Below, piece after piece: positions 1 to 9,053 of a DNA stretch of 64,000 bases. Below the pieces are notes generated by a model. That model made no database searches, was not told the DNA's origin, and worked only from the letters and a program-made list of their open reading frames with translations. The stretch lies in assembly GCF_000154225.1 (NCBI RefSeq), contig NZ_DS264586.1:1642527-1706526 (forward strand), in the 5' to 3' direction. Each line of letters opens with the position of its first letter. The stretch's first letter is position 1. This stretch comes from Schaalia dentiphila ATCC 17982. Lineage in GTDB: Bacteria > Actinomycetota > Actinomycetes > Actinomycetales > Actinomycetaceae. Both the position numbers and the translations under genes were made by a program.

Positions 1-2411
1 TTCGGCGCGGGCGCCTCGGCCGGTTCTTCGGACGAGGCCGTGGCAGCCTTGCGGGATGCGCGGCGGCGGGTGGCCGGAGCCTTCTCGCGATGCTCGGGCA
101 GCTGAATCTCGGAGGCATCCTTGGTGGGGGCCGCAGGCTCGTCCGAGTGATCGACCGGCTCGGGCAGGTCGATGCGCACGGGCAGTTCGGGCAGCGGAGC
201 GGACTCGGCGACGCGGCGGCGACGACGAGGACGCTTGGTCGCGCTTTCCTCGGCCTTCTCGGCGGCGGGCTTGGACGCGGATTCCTCAGCGGGAGCCTCG
301 GGCGCTGCAACCTGCTCGAGGGAAGAAGCCTCGGGTTCCTTGACCTCGGTCGAAACGGCGCGCGTGCGGCGCTTCTTGGTGGGCGCCGGCTCCGCGGCCG
401 CGCTTTCCTCTTCCTTACGGGTCGAGGCAGCGGCGATCGCGCTCAGAGCCTCCTTGGCGCGCTCATGATCGGCATTGTCCTCGATACGGCGAGGCTCAGC
501 CTTCTTCTGTTGCTTCTTCGAACCCTTCGAGCCCTTCGAAGGCTGTTCGGCCCCGGAGGTTTCCACAGGGTGCTGGTGAACGATGAAGCCGCGGCCCTCG
601 CAGGCCTCGCACGAGGAGGAGAAAGCCTCGACGAGGCCCTCACCCACGCGCTTACGGGTCATCTGCACGAGGCCCAGGGACGTAATCTCGGTGACCTGGT
701 GGCGCGTACGGTCGCGTCCCAGGCACTCCACCAGGCGACGCAGCACGAGGTCACGGTTGGATTCGAGGACCATGTCCACGAAGTCGATGATGACGATGCC
801 ACCGATGTCGCGCAGGCGCAGCTGGCGCACGATCTCTTCGGCGGCCTCGAGGTTGTTACGGGTCACCGTCTCCTCGAGCGTGCCGCCGGCACCGATGAAC
901 TTGCCGGTGTTGACGTCAATGACGGTCATCGCCTCGGTGCGGTCGATGATCAGGGTGCCGCCCGAGGGCAGCCACACCTTACGGTCCATGCCCTTCGCGA
1001 GCTGTTCGTCGATGCGATGCGCGCGGAAGACGTCCTCCGTGCCCACCCACTGCTCGACGCGATCGGAGAGCTCAGGGCTGAGCTCGTCGACGTATTCCTT
1101 GACGGTCGCATAGGTGTCACGGCCCTCGATCACGAGCTTCGAGAAGTCCTCATTGAAGATGTCGCGCACGACGCGCACGGCCAGCTCAGGCTCCCCGCGC
1201 AGCAGCGTCGGGGCGCTCTTCGTGTTGGTGCGCTTCTTCTCGATATCCTCCCACTGACGGGTCAGGCGAGCGACATCGTCGCGAATCTGCTCCTCCGTCG
1301 CGCCTTCCGCGGCGGTACGCACGATGACGCCCGAGCCGGAGGGCACGACAGCCTTGAGGATCTTCTTCAGGCGAGCGCGTTCCTTGTCCGGCAGCTTACG
1401 GGAGATGCCCATCATGGACCCGCCGGGGATGAGGACCAGGTAGCGGCCGGCCAGCGTGATCTGGGAGGTCAGGCGGGCACCCTTATGGCCGATCGGGTCC
1501 TTCGTCACCTGAACGAGGACCGGATCGCCAGACTTCAGCGCCGCCTCGATACGACGGGGCTTGCCCTCCATGCCGACGGCGTCCCAATTGACCTCGCCGG
1601 CGTACAGGACGGCGTTGCGTCCGCGGCCGACGTCGACGAATGCCGCTTCCATCGAGGGAAGCACGTTCTGGACGCGGCCCAGGTAGATGTTGCCGACCAT
1701 CGAGGACTGCGTGCGACGCGCGACGTAGTGCTCGACGAGCAGGCCGTCTTCGAGAATGGCGATCTGATCGAGGCCGTCTTGGTCGCGGATGACCATCGTG
1801 CGCTCGACCGACTCACGGCGCGCGAGGAACTCGGATTCGGAGATGGAGTGGCGACGGCGGCCTTCGCGGCGGCCTTCGCGGCGACGCATCTTCTTCGCCT
1901 CCAGGCGCGTGGACCCCTTGAGGGCCTGGACCTGGTCCGCGGGATCGCCACCTTCCTCGGAGGAGGCGGAGCTGCGCGCGCGGCGGCGACGACGGCGACG
2001 ACCGGAGGTTTCCTCCTCGTCCGAGGAGTCGGAGTCCTGCGCGGGTGCGTCGGCCTTGTCGGCGTCTTCCTGGGCGGGGGCCGAGGCCTCGTCCGCCTTC
2101 TTGGAGCGACGGCGCCGACGGGTCTTCGGCTCGGCGGACGCCTCCTCAGACTCAGACTCGGAGGCGGGAGCCTCGGGGGCTTCGACGGCATCGGCTTCAT
2201 CAGCTGATTTCTTCGAGCGACGGCGGCTCTTCGGGGCGACCTCTTCGCGAGGAGCAGACTCCTCGTCGGCGACAGCGGACTTGCGGCGACGCTTAGGCTC
2301 CGGCTCCTCGACAATCGCGGGAGGAGCGACCTCGGGGGCAGCCTGGAACACGGGCGCCTGGAACAGCAACGACGCGGCGGGTGCCACGGGCGTGGTGGAT
2401 TCGGTTGTCAC
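1..2411 (-). CDS. rne: Ribonuclease E/G family endoribonuclease (partial, 3' end outside window)
   Basis: Rne/Rng endoribonuclease for rRNA maturation and mRNA decay. 803 codons are visible and the C-terminus lies beyond the left edge. The GTG start at 2411 is preceded by a GGAGA Shine-Dalgarno. Residues 1 to about 200 form a low-complexity Arg/Glu/Ala-rich extension, as is common in actinobacterial RNase E. A VIRDQDG segment and S1-type region follow (about 205-310), then the RNase E catalytic core with TVIDVNTG (about 495) and VIVDFVDM (about 540), which carry the two metal-binding aspartates of the family. A CEAC motif near 601 corresponds to the zinc-link cysteines. From about 615 to the edge the protein is again Ala/Glu/Arg-rich, an RNA- and partner-binding tail. 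It is transcribed away from cydA. Family assignment is secure; RNase E versus RNase G cannot be told from sequence alone. Confidence 0.93.
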   Translation of the reverse strand, partial: MTTESTTPVAPAASLLFQAPVFQAAPEVAPPAIVEEPEPKRRRKSAVADEESAPREEVAPKSRRRSKKSADEADAVEAPEAPASESESEEASAEPKTRRRRRSKKADEASAPAQEDADKADAPAQDSDSSDEEETSGRRRRRRRARSSASSEEGGDPADQVQALKGSTRLEAKKMRRREGRREGRRRHSISESEFLARRESVERTMVIRDQDGLDQIAILEDGLLVEHYVARRTQSSMVGNIYLGRVQNVLPSMEAAFVDVGRGRNAVLYAGEVNWDAVGMEGKPRRIEAALKSGDPVLVQVTKDPIGHKGARLTSQITLAGRYLVLIPGGSMMGISRKLPDKERARLKKILKAVVPSGSGVIVRTAAEGATEEQIRDDVARLTRQWEDIEKKRTNTKSAPTLLRGEPELAVRVVRDIFNEDFSKLVIEGRDTYATVKEYVDELSPELSDRVEQWVGTEDVFRAHRIDEQLAKGMDRKVWLPSGGTLIIDRTEAMTVIDVNTGKFIGAGGTLEETVTRNNLEAAEEIVRQLRLRDIGGIVIIDFVDMVLESNRDLVLRRLVECLGRDRTRHQVTEITSLGLVQMTRKRVGEGLVEAFSSSCEACEGRGFIVHQHPVETSGAEQPSKGSKGSKKQQKKAEPRRIEDNADHERAKEALSAIAAASTRKEEESAAAEPAPTKKRRTRAVSTEVKEPEASSLEQVAAPEAPAEESASKPAAEKAEESATKRPRRRRRVAESAPLPELPVRIDLPEPVDHSDEPAAPTKDASEIQLPEHREKAPATRRRASRKAATASSEEPAEAPAP

Positions 2412-2824
2412 GATTCTCCAATGGCGGGTGCGCGCCCCGTGCCTGGACGCACCCTTTTTCATCGCCCGCGTGGGGCGGAAACCTAGTGGAGCGCTGATGC
2501 GCAGCGGCCGGCGGCATATGAATACGTCATCGCTCGGCTCTCGTCGCGGGGGCACTCCCGCGACATCCATTCACGTCTATTGTCGCACAACAGAGCCTCG
2601 TACCGACGATGTGGTGATCAGGACAACGCAACACGGAGCGATATCTCACGGAAGAACCCGTAAAAATTATTCGGACGCGTATGTCACAAAACGGCCTCTG
2701 AACCAGCATTTCAACCAATCCAACCGACGATTTTGGGCTACATTAATGACAACCCGTGACATAGGTCCCATGGATCTCGGACACGGGATAGTCGACCCCA
2801 ATCCCAACACGAGAAGGTCCCATC
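2412..2824. promoter_or_regulatory. Divergent intergenic region between rne and cydA
   Basis: This 413-base gap separates the divergent rne and cydA genes and must hold both promoters. I see no gene in it. The cydA-proximal half is clearly more AT-rich than the surroundings. An 8-bp inverted repeat, GTCGCGGG (2543-2550) with CCCGCGAC (2557-2564), could be a hairpin in the rne leader or a protein site. GAGAAGG just before 2825 is the cydA ribosome site. I could not assign a convincing -35/-10 pair or a Rex-type operator. Confidence 0.4.
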
Positions 2825-4372
2825 ATGACCCTCGCGCAGACAGCGCTTGACGCGGTCACCGTCGGACGATGGCAGTTCGGTGTTACCACCGTCTACCACT
2901 TCGTCCTCGTGCCGCTGACGATCGGCCTGTCCCTGCTGGTTGCCATCATGCAGACCGCGTGGCACCGCACCGGCAAGGAATACTGGCTGCAAGCAACTCG
3001 CTTCTTTGGCAAGCTCCTCCTCATCAACTTCGCGCTCGGTGTCGCCACCGGTATCGTGCAGGAGTTCCAGTTCGGCATGAACTGGTCCGAATACTCCCGC
3101 TTCGTCGGCGACATCTTCGGCGCTCCCCTGGCCGTCGAGGCCCTCCTCGCCTTCTTCCTCGAGTCCACTTTCCTGGGCCTGTGGATCTTCGGCTGGGGCC
3201 GCCTCTCCAAGGGCATGCACCTGCTGACGATCTGGTGCGTCGCCCTGGGCACCATGTTCTCGGCGGCCTGGATTCTCGCGGCGAACGCGTGGATGCAGCA
3301 CCCCGTGGGCGCCCGCTTCAACCCCGAGACCGGCCGCGCCGAGCTCGACGGCGTGAGCGGCTTCATGGAGCTCATCACCTCCGGCGTCTACCTGAGCGAA
3401 TACGCACACGTCATCACCTCCGCCTGGCTGGTCGCCGGCTCCTTTGTTGCCGGCATCTCCATCTGGTGGATGGTGCGCACCGCCCGCGAGGGCTCCGACG
3501 AGGCCATGGCTCAGTCGCGTGACGTCTGGCGCCCGATCGCCCGCTTCGGCCTGACCGCCGTCCTCATCGGCGGCCTCGGCACCGCTGCCTCCGGCCACAT
3601 CCAGGGCCAGGAGATGGTTGAGGTCCAGCCCATGAAGATGGCTGCCGCCGAAGGTATCTGTGTGGACACCGACGGCGCGGCATTCACGATCGCCCAGTTC
3701 GGCTCCTGCCCCCTCGGCGATAACGGCGCGCAGCCGACCCAGTTCATCAAGGTCCCCGGCGTCGCGTCCTTCATGTCGCACAACTCCTTCACCGCCACCT
3801 CCGAGGGCGTCGCCGACGTCCAGGAGCGCATGGTGGAGCTGCTCAACTCCGATGCGAACTTCACCGCCAAGTACGGTGACGCCTCGCAGTACGACTTCCG
3901 TCCTCCGCAGATGGTCGCCTTCTGGTCGTTCCGCTTCATGATCGGTCTGGGCATGCTGGCCTTCCTGCTGGCGGCATGGGGCCTGTGGGCCACCCGCGGC
4001 GGACGCACCTCGTCCAACAAGTGGCTGAGCGTCCTCGCCCTGGTCAACCTCCCCCTGCCGTTCGCAGCCGCTTCCTTCGGCTGGATCTTCACCGAGATGG
4101 GGCGTCAGCCGTGGGTTGTCGTCCCGAACCTGCAGGCGCTGTCTGCGGGCTCCGACCTGGGTTCCGTCAACATGATGACCGACATGGGTATCTCCCCCAA
4201 CGTTCCGGCTGGCCAGATGCTCACCTCGCTCATCCTGTTCACCCTGCTATACGGCGTCCTCGGCGTCATGTGGTACATCCTCATGAAGCGCTACGCCGTC
4301 GAGGGCATCCACTCGTCGAAGGCCGACAAGGTTGAAGACGATGCTCCCGCCGACCTGTCCTTCGGATACTGA
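2825..4372 (+). CDS. cydA: Cytochrome bd quinol oxidase subunit I
   Basis: CydA, the haem-bearing membrane subunit of cytochrome bd oxidase, which oxidises quinol and reduces O2 to water with high affinity. 515 aa with multiple membrane helices. GRWQFG at 14-19 is the conserved N-terminal motif. His25 corresponds to the N-terminal haem-ligand histidine of the family. Glu105 and Glu113 in the FGAPLAVEALLAFFLES region match the paired conserved glutamates (99/107 in E. coli). A GHIQGQEMVEVQPMKMAA segment forms the start of the quinol-binding Q-loop, and the conserved GRQPW motif lies near residue 433. The length fits the short-Q-loop class. ATG at 2825 follows a GAGAAGG ribosome site. cydB starts 14 nt downstream, so the two form one transcription unit. 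Confidence 0.97.
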   Translation: MTLAQTALDAVTVGRWQFGVTTVYHFVLVPLTIGLSLLVAIMQTAWHRTGKEYWLQATRFFGKLLLINFALGVATGIVQEFQFGMNWSEYSRFVGDIFGAPLAVEALLAFFLESTFLGLWIFGWGRLSKGMHLLTIWCVALGTMFSAAWILAANAWMQHPVGARFNPETGRAELDGVSGFMELITSGVYLSEYAHVITSAWLVAGSFVAGISIWWMVRTAREGSDEAMAQSRDVWRPIARFGLTAVLIGGLGTAASGHIQGQEMVEVQPMKMAAAEGICVDTDGAAFTIAQFGSCPLGDNGAQPTQFIKVPGVASFMSHNSFTATSEGVADVQERMVELLNSDANFTAKYGDASQYDFRPPQMVAFWSFRFMIGLGMLAFLLAAWGLWATRGGRTSSNKWLSVLALVNLPLPFAAASFGWIFTEMGRQPWVVVPNLQALSAGSDLGSVNMMTDMGISPNVPAGQMLTSLILFTLLYGVLGVMWYILMKRYAVEGIHSSKADKVEDDAPADLSFGY

Positions 4373-4386
4373 GAGGAACACCGATC

Positions 4387-5508
4387 ATGACTCTGTCTAT
4401 CCTGTGGTTCGTTCTCATCGCCGTTCTGTGGACGGTCTACCTGATCCTCGAGGGCTTCGACTTCGGCGTCGGCATGCTCCTCCCCTTCGTCGCCAAGGGC
4501 GACCGTGAGCGCACCCAGACCGTGCGCACGATCGGCCCCCACTGGGACGGCAACGAGGTGTGGCTGCTCACCGCTGGTGGCGCAACCTTCGCCGCGTTCC
4601 CCGAGTGGTACGCGACCATGTTCTCGGGCATGTACCTCGCCCTGTTCCTGATCCTCGTCTGCCTGATCATCCGCGTCATGGCTCTCGAGTGGCGCTCCAA
4701 GGTCGCCACCGAGAAGTGGCGTCACGCCTGGGACTGGGCGCACACGATCAGCGCGTGGCTCGTCCCGATCCTGCTGGGCGTCGCTTTCGCGAACTTCGTC
4801 CAGGGTATGCGCATCGAGGTTGTTGACGTGGCCACCGGCACCATCATCGACCCGACGCTGGTCAACCAGTCGCTGGCAACCGCGACGCACCAGCTAACCG
4901 GCGGTTTCTTCTCGCTGCTCACGCCCTACACCATCCTGGGCGGTCTGGCCGTTATGGCCGTGTGCCTGGCTCATGGCGCGCAGTTCCTGGCGCTGAAGAC
5001 GACGGGCGAGGTCCGCGACCGCGCCAACGCGATTGCCGCCCCCGCGACGATCGCCGCGACCGTCCTGGCCGCCGCCTGGCTGGTCTGGGGTCAGTTCGCC
5101 TACACGACGAACGTTCTGGCGTGGATCCCGCTCGTGGTTGCTGCGCTCGCGATCATCGCATCGACGGCTCTGTCGCAGGCGTCGCTGCGTCGTGAGGGCT
5201 GGTCCTTCGTGGCCTCCTCGGTCGCCATCGCCGGCGCTGTCGCGTGGGTGTTCGCTTCGATGGCTCCGGCCGTCCAGAAGTCCTCGATCAACCCGGCGTA
5301 CTCGCTGACGATTGATCAGGCTTCCTCGACCCCGTCGACGCTGACTGTCATGACCATCGTGACCGTCTGCCTGCTGCCGATCGTCCTGGTTTACGTCTTC
5401 TGGTCCTACTGGATGTTCCGCGCTCGCGTGGGCGCCGAGGACGTAGAGACGCAGACGGGTCTGCTGCTCAAGAAGATCCGCGTGGGCGAGAACTTCTTCG
5501 CCAACTGA
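4387..5508 (+). CDS. cydB: Cytochrome bd quinol oxidase subunit II
   Basis: CydB, the second integral membrane subunit of the bd oxidase, pairing with CydA. 373 aa. The N-terminus LWFVLIAVLWTVYLILEGFDFGVGMLLPF is typical of the family, with the conserved EGFDFG motif near residues 22-27. The WDGNEVWLLTAGG segment (about 53-65) is also family-specific. Several hydrophobic helices extend to about residue 345, ending in a short Lys/Arg-rich tail. AGAGGAA lies upstream of the ATG. A perfect 13-bp hairpin follows 14 nt after the stop, ending the cydAB unit. Confidence 0.97.
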   Translation: MTLSILWFVLIAVLWTVYLILEGFDFGVGMLLPFVAKGDRERTQTVRTIGPHWDGNEVWLLTAGGATFAAFPEWYATMFSGMYLALFLILVCLIIRVMALEWRSKVATEKWRHAWDWAHTISAWLVPILLGVAFANFVQGMRIEVVDVATGTIIDPTLVNQSLATATHQLTGGFFSLLTPYTILGGLAVMAVCLAHGAQFLALKTTGEVRDRANAIAAPATIAATVLAAAWLVWGQFAYTTNVLAWIPLVVAALAIIASTALSQASLRREGWSFVASSVAIAGAVAWVFASMAPAVQKSSINPAYSLTIDQASSTPSTLTVMTIVTVCLLPIVLVYVFWSYWMFRARVGAEDVETQTGLLLKKIRVGENFFAN

Positions 5509-5522
5509 TCCTCGCATCACGA

Positions 5523-5563
5523 CGCGCCCGGCCCCCCCCTTGCAGGGGCCGGGCGCGTTTGTT
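5523..5563 (+). terminator. Rho-independent terminator after cydB
   Basis: A perfect 13-bp GC-rich stem (5523-5535 with 5545-5557) has a 9-nt loop and is followed by TTTGTTGT. It lies directly after the cydB stop and before the SD-less cydD start, so cydAB and cydDC are probably separate units, or coupled only by read-through. Confidence 0.8.
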
Positions 5564-5625
5564 GTCACGCCACGAGGATGAGGACCTTTGACCCATGACG
5601 AGGCTTTTTCAGGCACAATAGATAC

Positions 5626-7302
5626 GTGCGTCCCTTTGATCCTCGCTTGTTGCGTTATGCCCGCTCGGCGCGCGGCCCCATCGCTGTGACGGCCCTCTTA
5701 GGGACGCTGACTGCGCTGTTGGTTCTCGCCCAGGCGCTTCTCATTTCCGCAGCACTCTCCCCCGTCGTCTCGGGCACCGCGTCCCTCACCGACGTCTGGC
5801 CCTTCATTGTGGGAATCGCGGCCGTGTTTGCCTGCCGCGCGCTGATCGTCGCCGCCCGTGAGGCGGTGAGCACTCGCGCGGCCGCCGCCGCGGTGAGGGA
5901 GCTGCGCGGACGCGTCGTGGATGCGAGCGTCACGCTGGGATCTCGTTGGAGGGCGACCAAGGGCGCGGAGACGACGACCCTACTGTCGACGGGGCTCGAG
6001 GATCTGCGTCCCTACTTCGTCTCCTTCCTGCCCCAGCTTGTCCTCGTGTGCACGGTGACCCCGGCGGCGCTCGGCGTCATTCTTCTGCTCGACTTCTGGT
6101 CCGCGCTCATCGCTCTCCTCGTCATCCCTCTGATCCCGATCTTCATGATTCTCATCGGGCGTTTTACGCAGGCAGCCTCGGAGGACAAGCTCGCGTCGAT
6201 GAAGCGCCTGACCGCCCAGCTCCTCGACCTCATGTCGGGCCTGCCCACGCTCCGCGGCCTCGGCCGCGAAAAGGCACCGCGCACGCACCTGCACGCTCTG
6301 GGTGCCGCGAATACAAAGGCTACGATGGCCACGCTTCGCGTCGCGTTCCTCTCGGGCGGCGTGCTCGAGTTCCTGACGACCCTGTCGGTGGCCCTCGTCG
6401 CCGTCGAGGTCGGCATGCGCCTCGTTTTCGGCAACATTTCACTGTTCCACGGCCTCGCTGTCATCATGCTCGCGCCCGAGGTTTTCGAGCCCCTGCGCCA
6501 GGTCGGCGCACAGTTCCACGCGTCGGCGAACGGCGTGACGGCGTCGAAGGCAGCGTTCGACATCATCGAAGAGGCCGAGGCCGTGGACTCCCCCGGAACC
6601 GACGAGTGCCCCGACATGGCACGCACCGACATCGTTCTCGATAGCCTCGGCGTGCGTGCGCGCGGCGCGTGGGCTCCGGCTCCGACGAGCGGCGTCATCG
6701 CGCCTGGCATCGTGACGGCGCTGTGCGGTCCCTCCGGCACGGGAAAGTCGACGATTGTCCTGTGTTTGCTGGCCGACATGACACCGGATGCAGGTCGTGT
6801 CCTGCTGCGGCCGTCGGCGTCGTCCTCCGAAAGCGGTGAGTCCGTCCTGTCGGATATCGATCCCGCCGCGTGGCGTCGCCAGATCTCGTGGGTGCCCCAA
6901 TCCCCCACGCTGGTTCCCGGTACGATCCTGGACAACATGGGCGATCTGCCTCTCGACGACCTGAACGATGCGGCAGCGGCAACCGGCTTCGATGAAGTCT
7001 TGGCCAGCGCCCCGGACGGGTGGAATACCGTCATCGGCTCCGGCGGCGTCGGCCTGTCCGTTGGACAGCGCCAGCGCCTCGCCCTCACGCGAGCCCTCGC
7101 CGCACACTCCCAGGTCGTTATCCTCGACGAGCCCACAGCACACCTTGATGCCGTCAGCGAAGAGACCGTCGTGCGGGCTATCGACGCGATGCGGGACGCG
7201 GGACGCACCGTCATCGTCATCGCGCACCGCGCAGCCATGATGGAGGCAGCTGATGCTGTCATCGACGTTCGCTCGGCCGCTGACGAGGAGGCACGCGCAT
7301 GA
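5626..7302 (+). CDS. cydD: Thiol reductant ABC exporter, CydD subunit
   Basis: CydD half-transporter (ABC membrane plus ATPase). With CydC it exports glutathione or cysteine in E. coli and is needed to assemble cytochrome bd. 558 aa. The N-terminus RPFDPRLLRYARSAR is typical of actinobacterial CydD. Membrane helices cover about residues 15-300. Walker A GPSGTGKS begins near 368, the ABC signature is LSVGQRQRLALTRALA, and Walker B is VVILDEPTAHL. The GTG start at 5626 has a stop (TGA at 5596) upstream in frame and no other start between. No Shine-Dalgarno is visible, so this message may be leaderless. TTGACC at 5588-5593 could be a -35 element, but no good -10 is present. The stop overlaps the cydC ATG. 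Confidence 0.93.
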   Translation: MRPFDPRLLRYARSARGPIAVTALLGTLTALLVLAQALLISAALSPVVSGTASLTDVWPFIVGIAAVFACRALIVAAREAVSTRAAAAAVRELRGRVVDASVTLGSRWRATKGAETTTLLSTGLEDLRPYFVSFLPQLVLVCTVTPAALGVILLLDFWSALIALLVIPLIPIFMILIGRFTQAASEDKLASMKRLTAQLLDLMSGLPTLRGLGREKAPRTHLHALGAANTKATMATLRVAFLSGGVLEFLTTLSVALVAVEVGMRLVFGNISLFHGLAVIMLAPEVFEPLRQVGAQFHASANGVTASKAAFDIIEEAEAVDSPGTDECPDMARTDIVLDSLGVRARGAWAPAPTSGVIAPGIVTALCGPSGTGKSTIVLCLLADMTPDAGRVLLRPSASSSESGESVLSDIDPAAWRRQISWVPQSPTLVPGTILDNMGDLPLDDLNDAAAATGFDEVLASAPDGWNTVIGSGGVGLSVGQRQRLALTRALAAHSQVVILDEPTAHLDAVSEETVVRAIDAMRDAGRTVIVIAHRAAMMEAADAVIDVRSAADEEARA

Positions 7303-9053
7303 AGTTCTTTCTCACCCGCGCTGAATCCGCTGCGTTGCGCCGATGCATCTCCATGCTCGACGTCTCGCGCTCGGGTTTCGCTCTGTCGTTGCTTCTCGGC
7401 GTCACCGCCCTCAGCGCCGCAATCGCTCTCGGCGGCACCGCCGCCTGGCTCATCGCACGCGCGTCCCAGCATCCCCCGGTGCTCTACCTGACGGTCGCTG
7501 CGACCTCGGTTCGCCTCTTTGGTGTCTCGCGTGCCCTCGCACGCTACCTGTCACGCCTCGCTTCCCACAAGGTGGCGCTGACGGGCATGGATAGCCTGCG
7601 CAACAACCTCTACGACGTGTTGGCTGCGGCCCCCGGAACGAAGCTTTCCACGCTGCGCCGAGGCGATCTCATGACCCGTGCGGGAGCCGACGTTGATGAG
7701 GTCGGCAACGTTGTCGTCAAGACTCTCCTGCCAGCTTTTGTCGCGGCGATCGTCGGCGTGGGTACGGTCGGTGTCATCACGATCATCTCTCCGGCGGCCG
7801 GCATCATCCTCGCGATCAGCCTCGTCGTTTCGGGCGTCATTGCCCCGGTCCTCATCGCCCGCTCGGTGCGCCTGGCTGAGAGCCAGGGAGCCGATGCGCG
7901 CACCGACATCGCGGCGACCTCGCTCGCGATCCTCGAGGGTGCCACCGAGCTGTTCATGGCGGGCACGTTGGAGCGCGCGCGCCGCTCTCTCAGCGAGTCC
8001 GAGGCTGCCCTGAGCGCCGCTCTGGCCCGCTCGGCGCGCCTGTCCGCGTTCGCGCGCGGCCTCGACGTATGCGCGATGGGCGTTGCGGTGATCGGCGCCC
8101 TCCTGATCGGGATCCCACAGACGACCTCGGGGGTCCTCGTACAGGTCCTCCTGGCCGTCATTGTCCTCGTCCCGCTATCCGCCTTCGAGGGAGTCGCCGA
8201 GCTGACGCCCGCCGCCGCCCAGCTCGTGCGCAGCGCCCAGGCCGCGACGCGCATCTGTTCGCTCCTGGATGAGGAGACACCGGCGCAGCCCCACGACATT
8301 CCGGAGGGAGCCACCGTCATCGAGGCACGCGATCTCGCCATCGGTTGGCCGGGCGGGCCAACGCTCGCAACGGGTATTTCGCTGACGCTACGCCCGGGAT
8401 CGTCCCTCGCGATCGTCGGGCCCTCGGGCATCGGTAAGACGACGCTGCTAGCGACCCTCACGGGCATCATCCCACCTAAGTCGGGCAGTGCTCTGATCAA
8501 CGGCGTTCCCGCATGGGGAGCCGATCGCGACCAACTCACCTCACGCATCACGATGACGGCGGAGGACGCACACGTCTTCGCCACCACCATCTACGAAAAC
8601 CTGCGGGTCGCGCGCGCATCCCTTACCCGCGACGAGGCCTCGGAACTGCTGTCCCGAGCCGGCCTCGCGCAGTGGGTTCAGTCCCTGCCCGACGGCCTCG
8701 ACACCGTGATCGGCTCCGGAGGCACAACCGTGTCCGGCGGAGAGCGCCGCCGCCTGCTCATGGCCAGGGCTCTCGCCGCGCCCGCTCCGATCATGGCTCT
8801 CGACGAGGCCTCCGAGCACCTTGATGCGGCGACGGCCGACCGCCTCATGGAAACGCTCCTGACGCGCTCACCCGAGCGGGCTACCCTGGTGGTCACCCAC
8901 CGCTTGAGCGCCCTGGACCAGGCCGACCACGTCATCGTCTTGGCTGCGCCCGAGCCCGGCCAGTGCGCGACGATCGCCGCGCGCGGCACACACGACGAGG
9001 TCCTGCAGGCCCTCCCCGCCTACCGCTGGGCCCTCGACCAGGAGGAACAATGA
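7299..9053 (+). CDS. cydC: Thiol reductant ABC exporter, CydC subunit
   Basis: CydC, partner half-transporter of CydD. 584 aa. ATG at 7299 overlaps the cydD stop by 4 nt (ATGA), implying translational coupling. An N-terminal membrane domain (about 20-300) precedes the ATPase domain, with Walker A GPSGIGKTT near residue 374, signature VSGGERRRLLMARALAA and Walker B IMALDEASEHLD. The conserved order cydA-cydB-cydD-cydC supports the CydC assignment rather than a generic exporter. Its own stop overlaps the ATG of the histidine kinase that follows. Confidence 0.93.
   Translation: MKFFLTRAESAALRRCISMLDVSRSGFALSLLLGVTALSAAIALGGTAAWLIARASQHPPVLYLTVAATSVRLFGVSRALARYLSRLASHKVALTGMDSLRNNLYDVLAAAPGTKLSTLRRGDLMTRAGADVDEVGNVVVKTLLPAFVAAIVGVGTVGVITIISPAAGIILAISLVVSGVIAPVLIARSVRLAESQGADARTDIAATSLAILEGATELFMAGTLERARRSLSESEAALSAALARSARLSAFARGLDVCAMGVAVIGALLIGIPQTTSGVLVQVLLAVIVLVPLSAFEGVAELTPAAAQLVRSAQAATRICSLLDEETPAQPHDIPEGATVIEARDLAIGWPGGPTLATGISLTLRPGSSLAIVGPSGIGKTTLLATLTGIIPPKSGSALINGVPAWGADRDQLTSRITMTAEDAHVFATTIYENLRVARASLTRDEASELLSRAGLAQWVQSLPDGLDTVIGSGGTTVSGGERRRLLMARALAAPAPIMALDEASEHLDAATADRLMETLLTRSPERATLVVTHRLSALDQADHVIVLAAPEPGQCATIAARGTHDEVLQALPAYRWALDQEEQ

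Noticed and set aside
90..2207. 705-codon open frame on the plus strand opposite rne
   Set aside because: It is antisense to a clear RNase E/G gene and has the low-complexity Leu/Gly/Arg composition of a GC-rich shadow frame.
2735..2750. TACATT as a cydA -10 box
   Set aside because: No acceptable -35 hexamer at 15-19 bp, so I do not annotate a promoter there.
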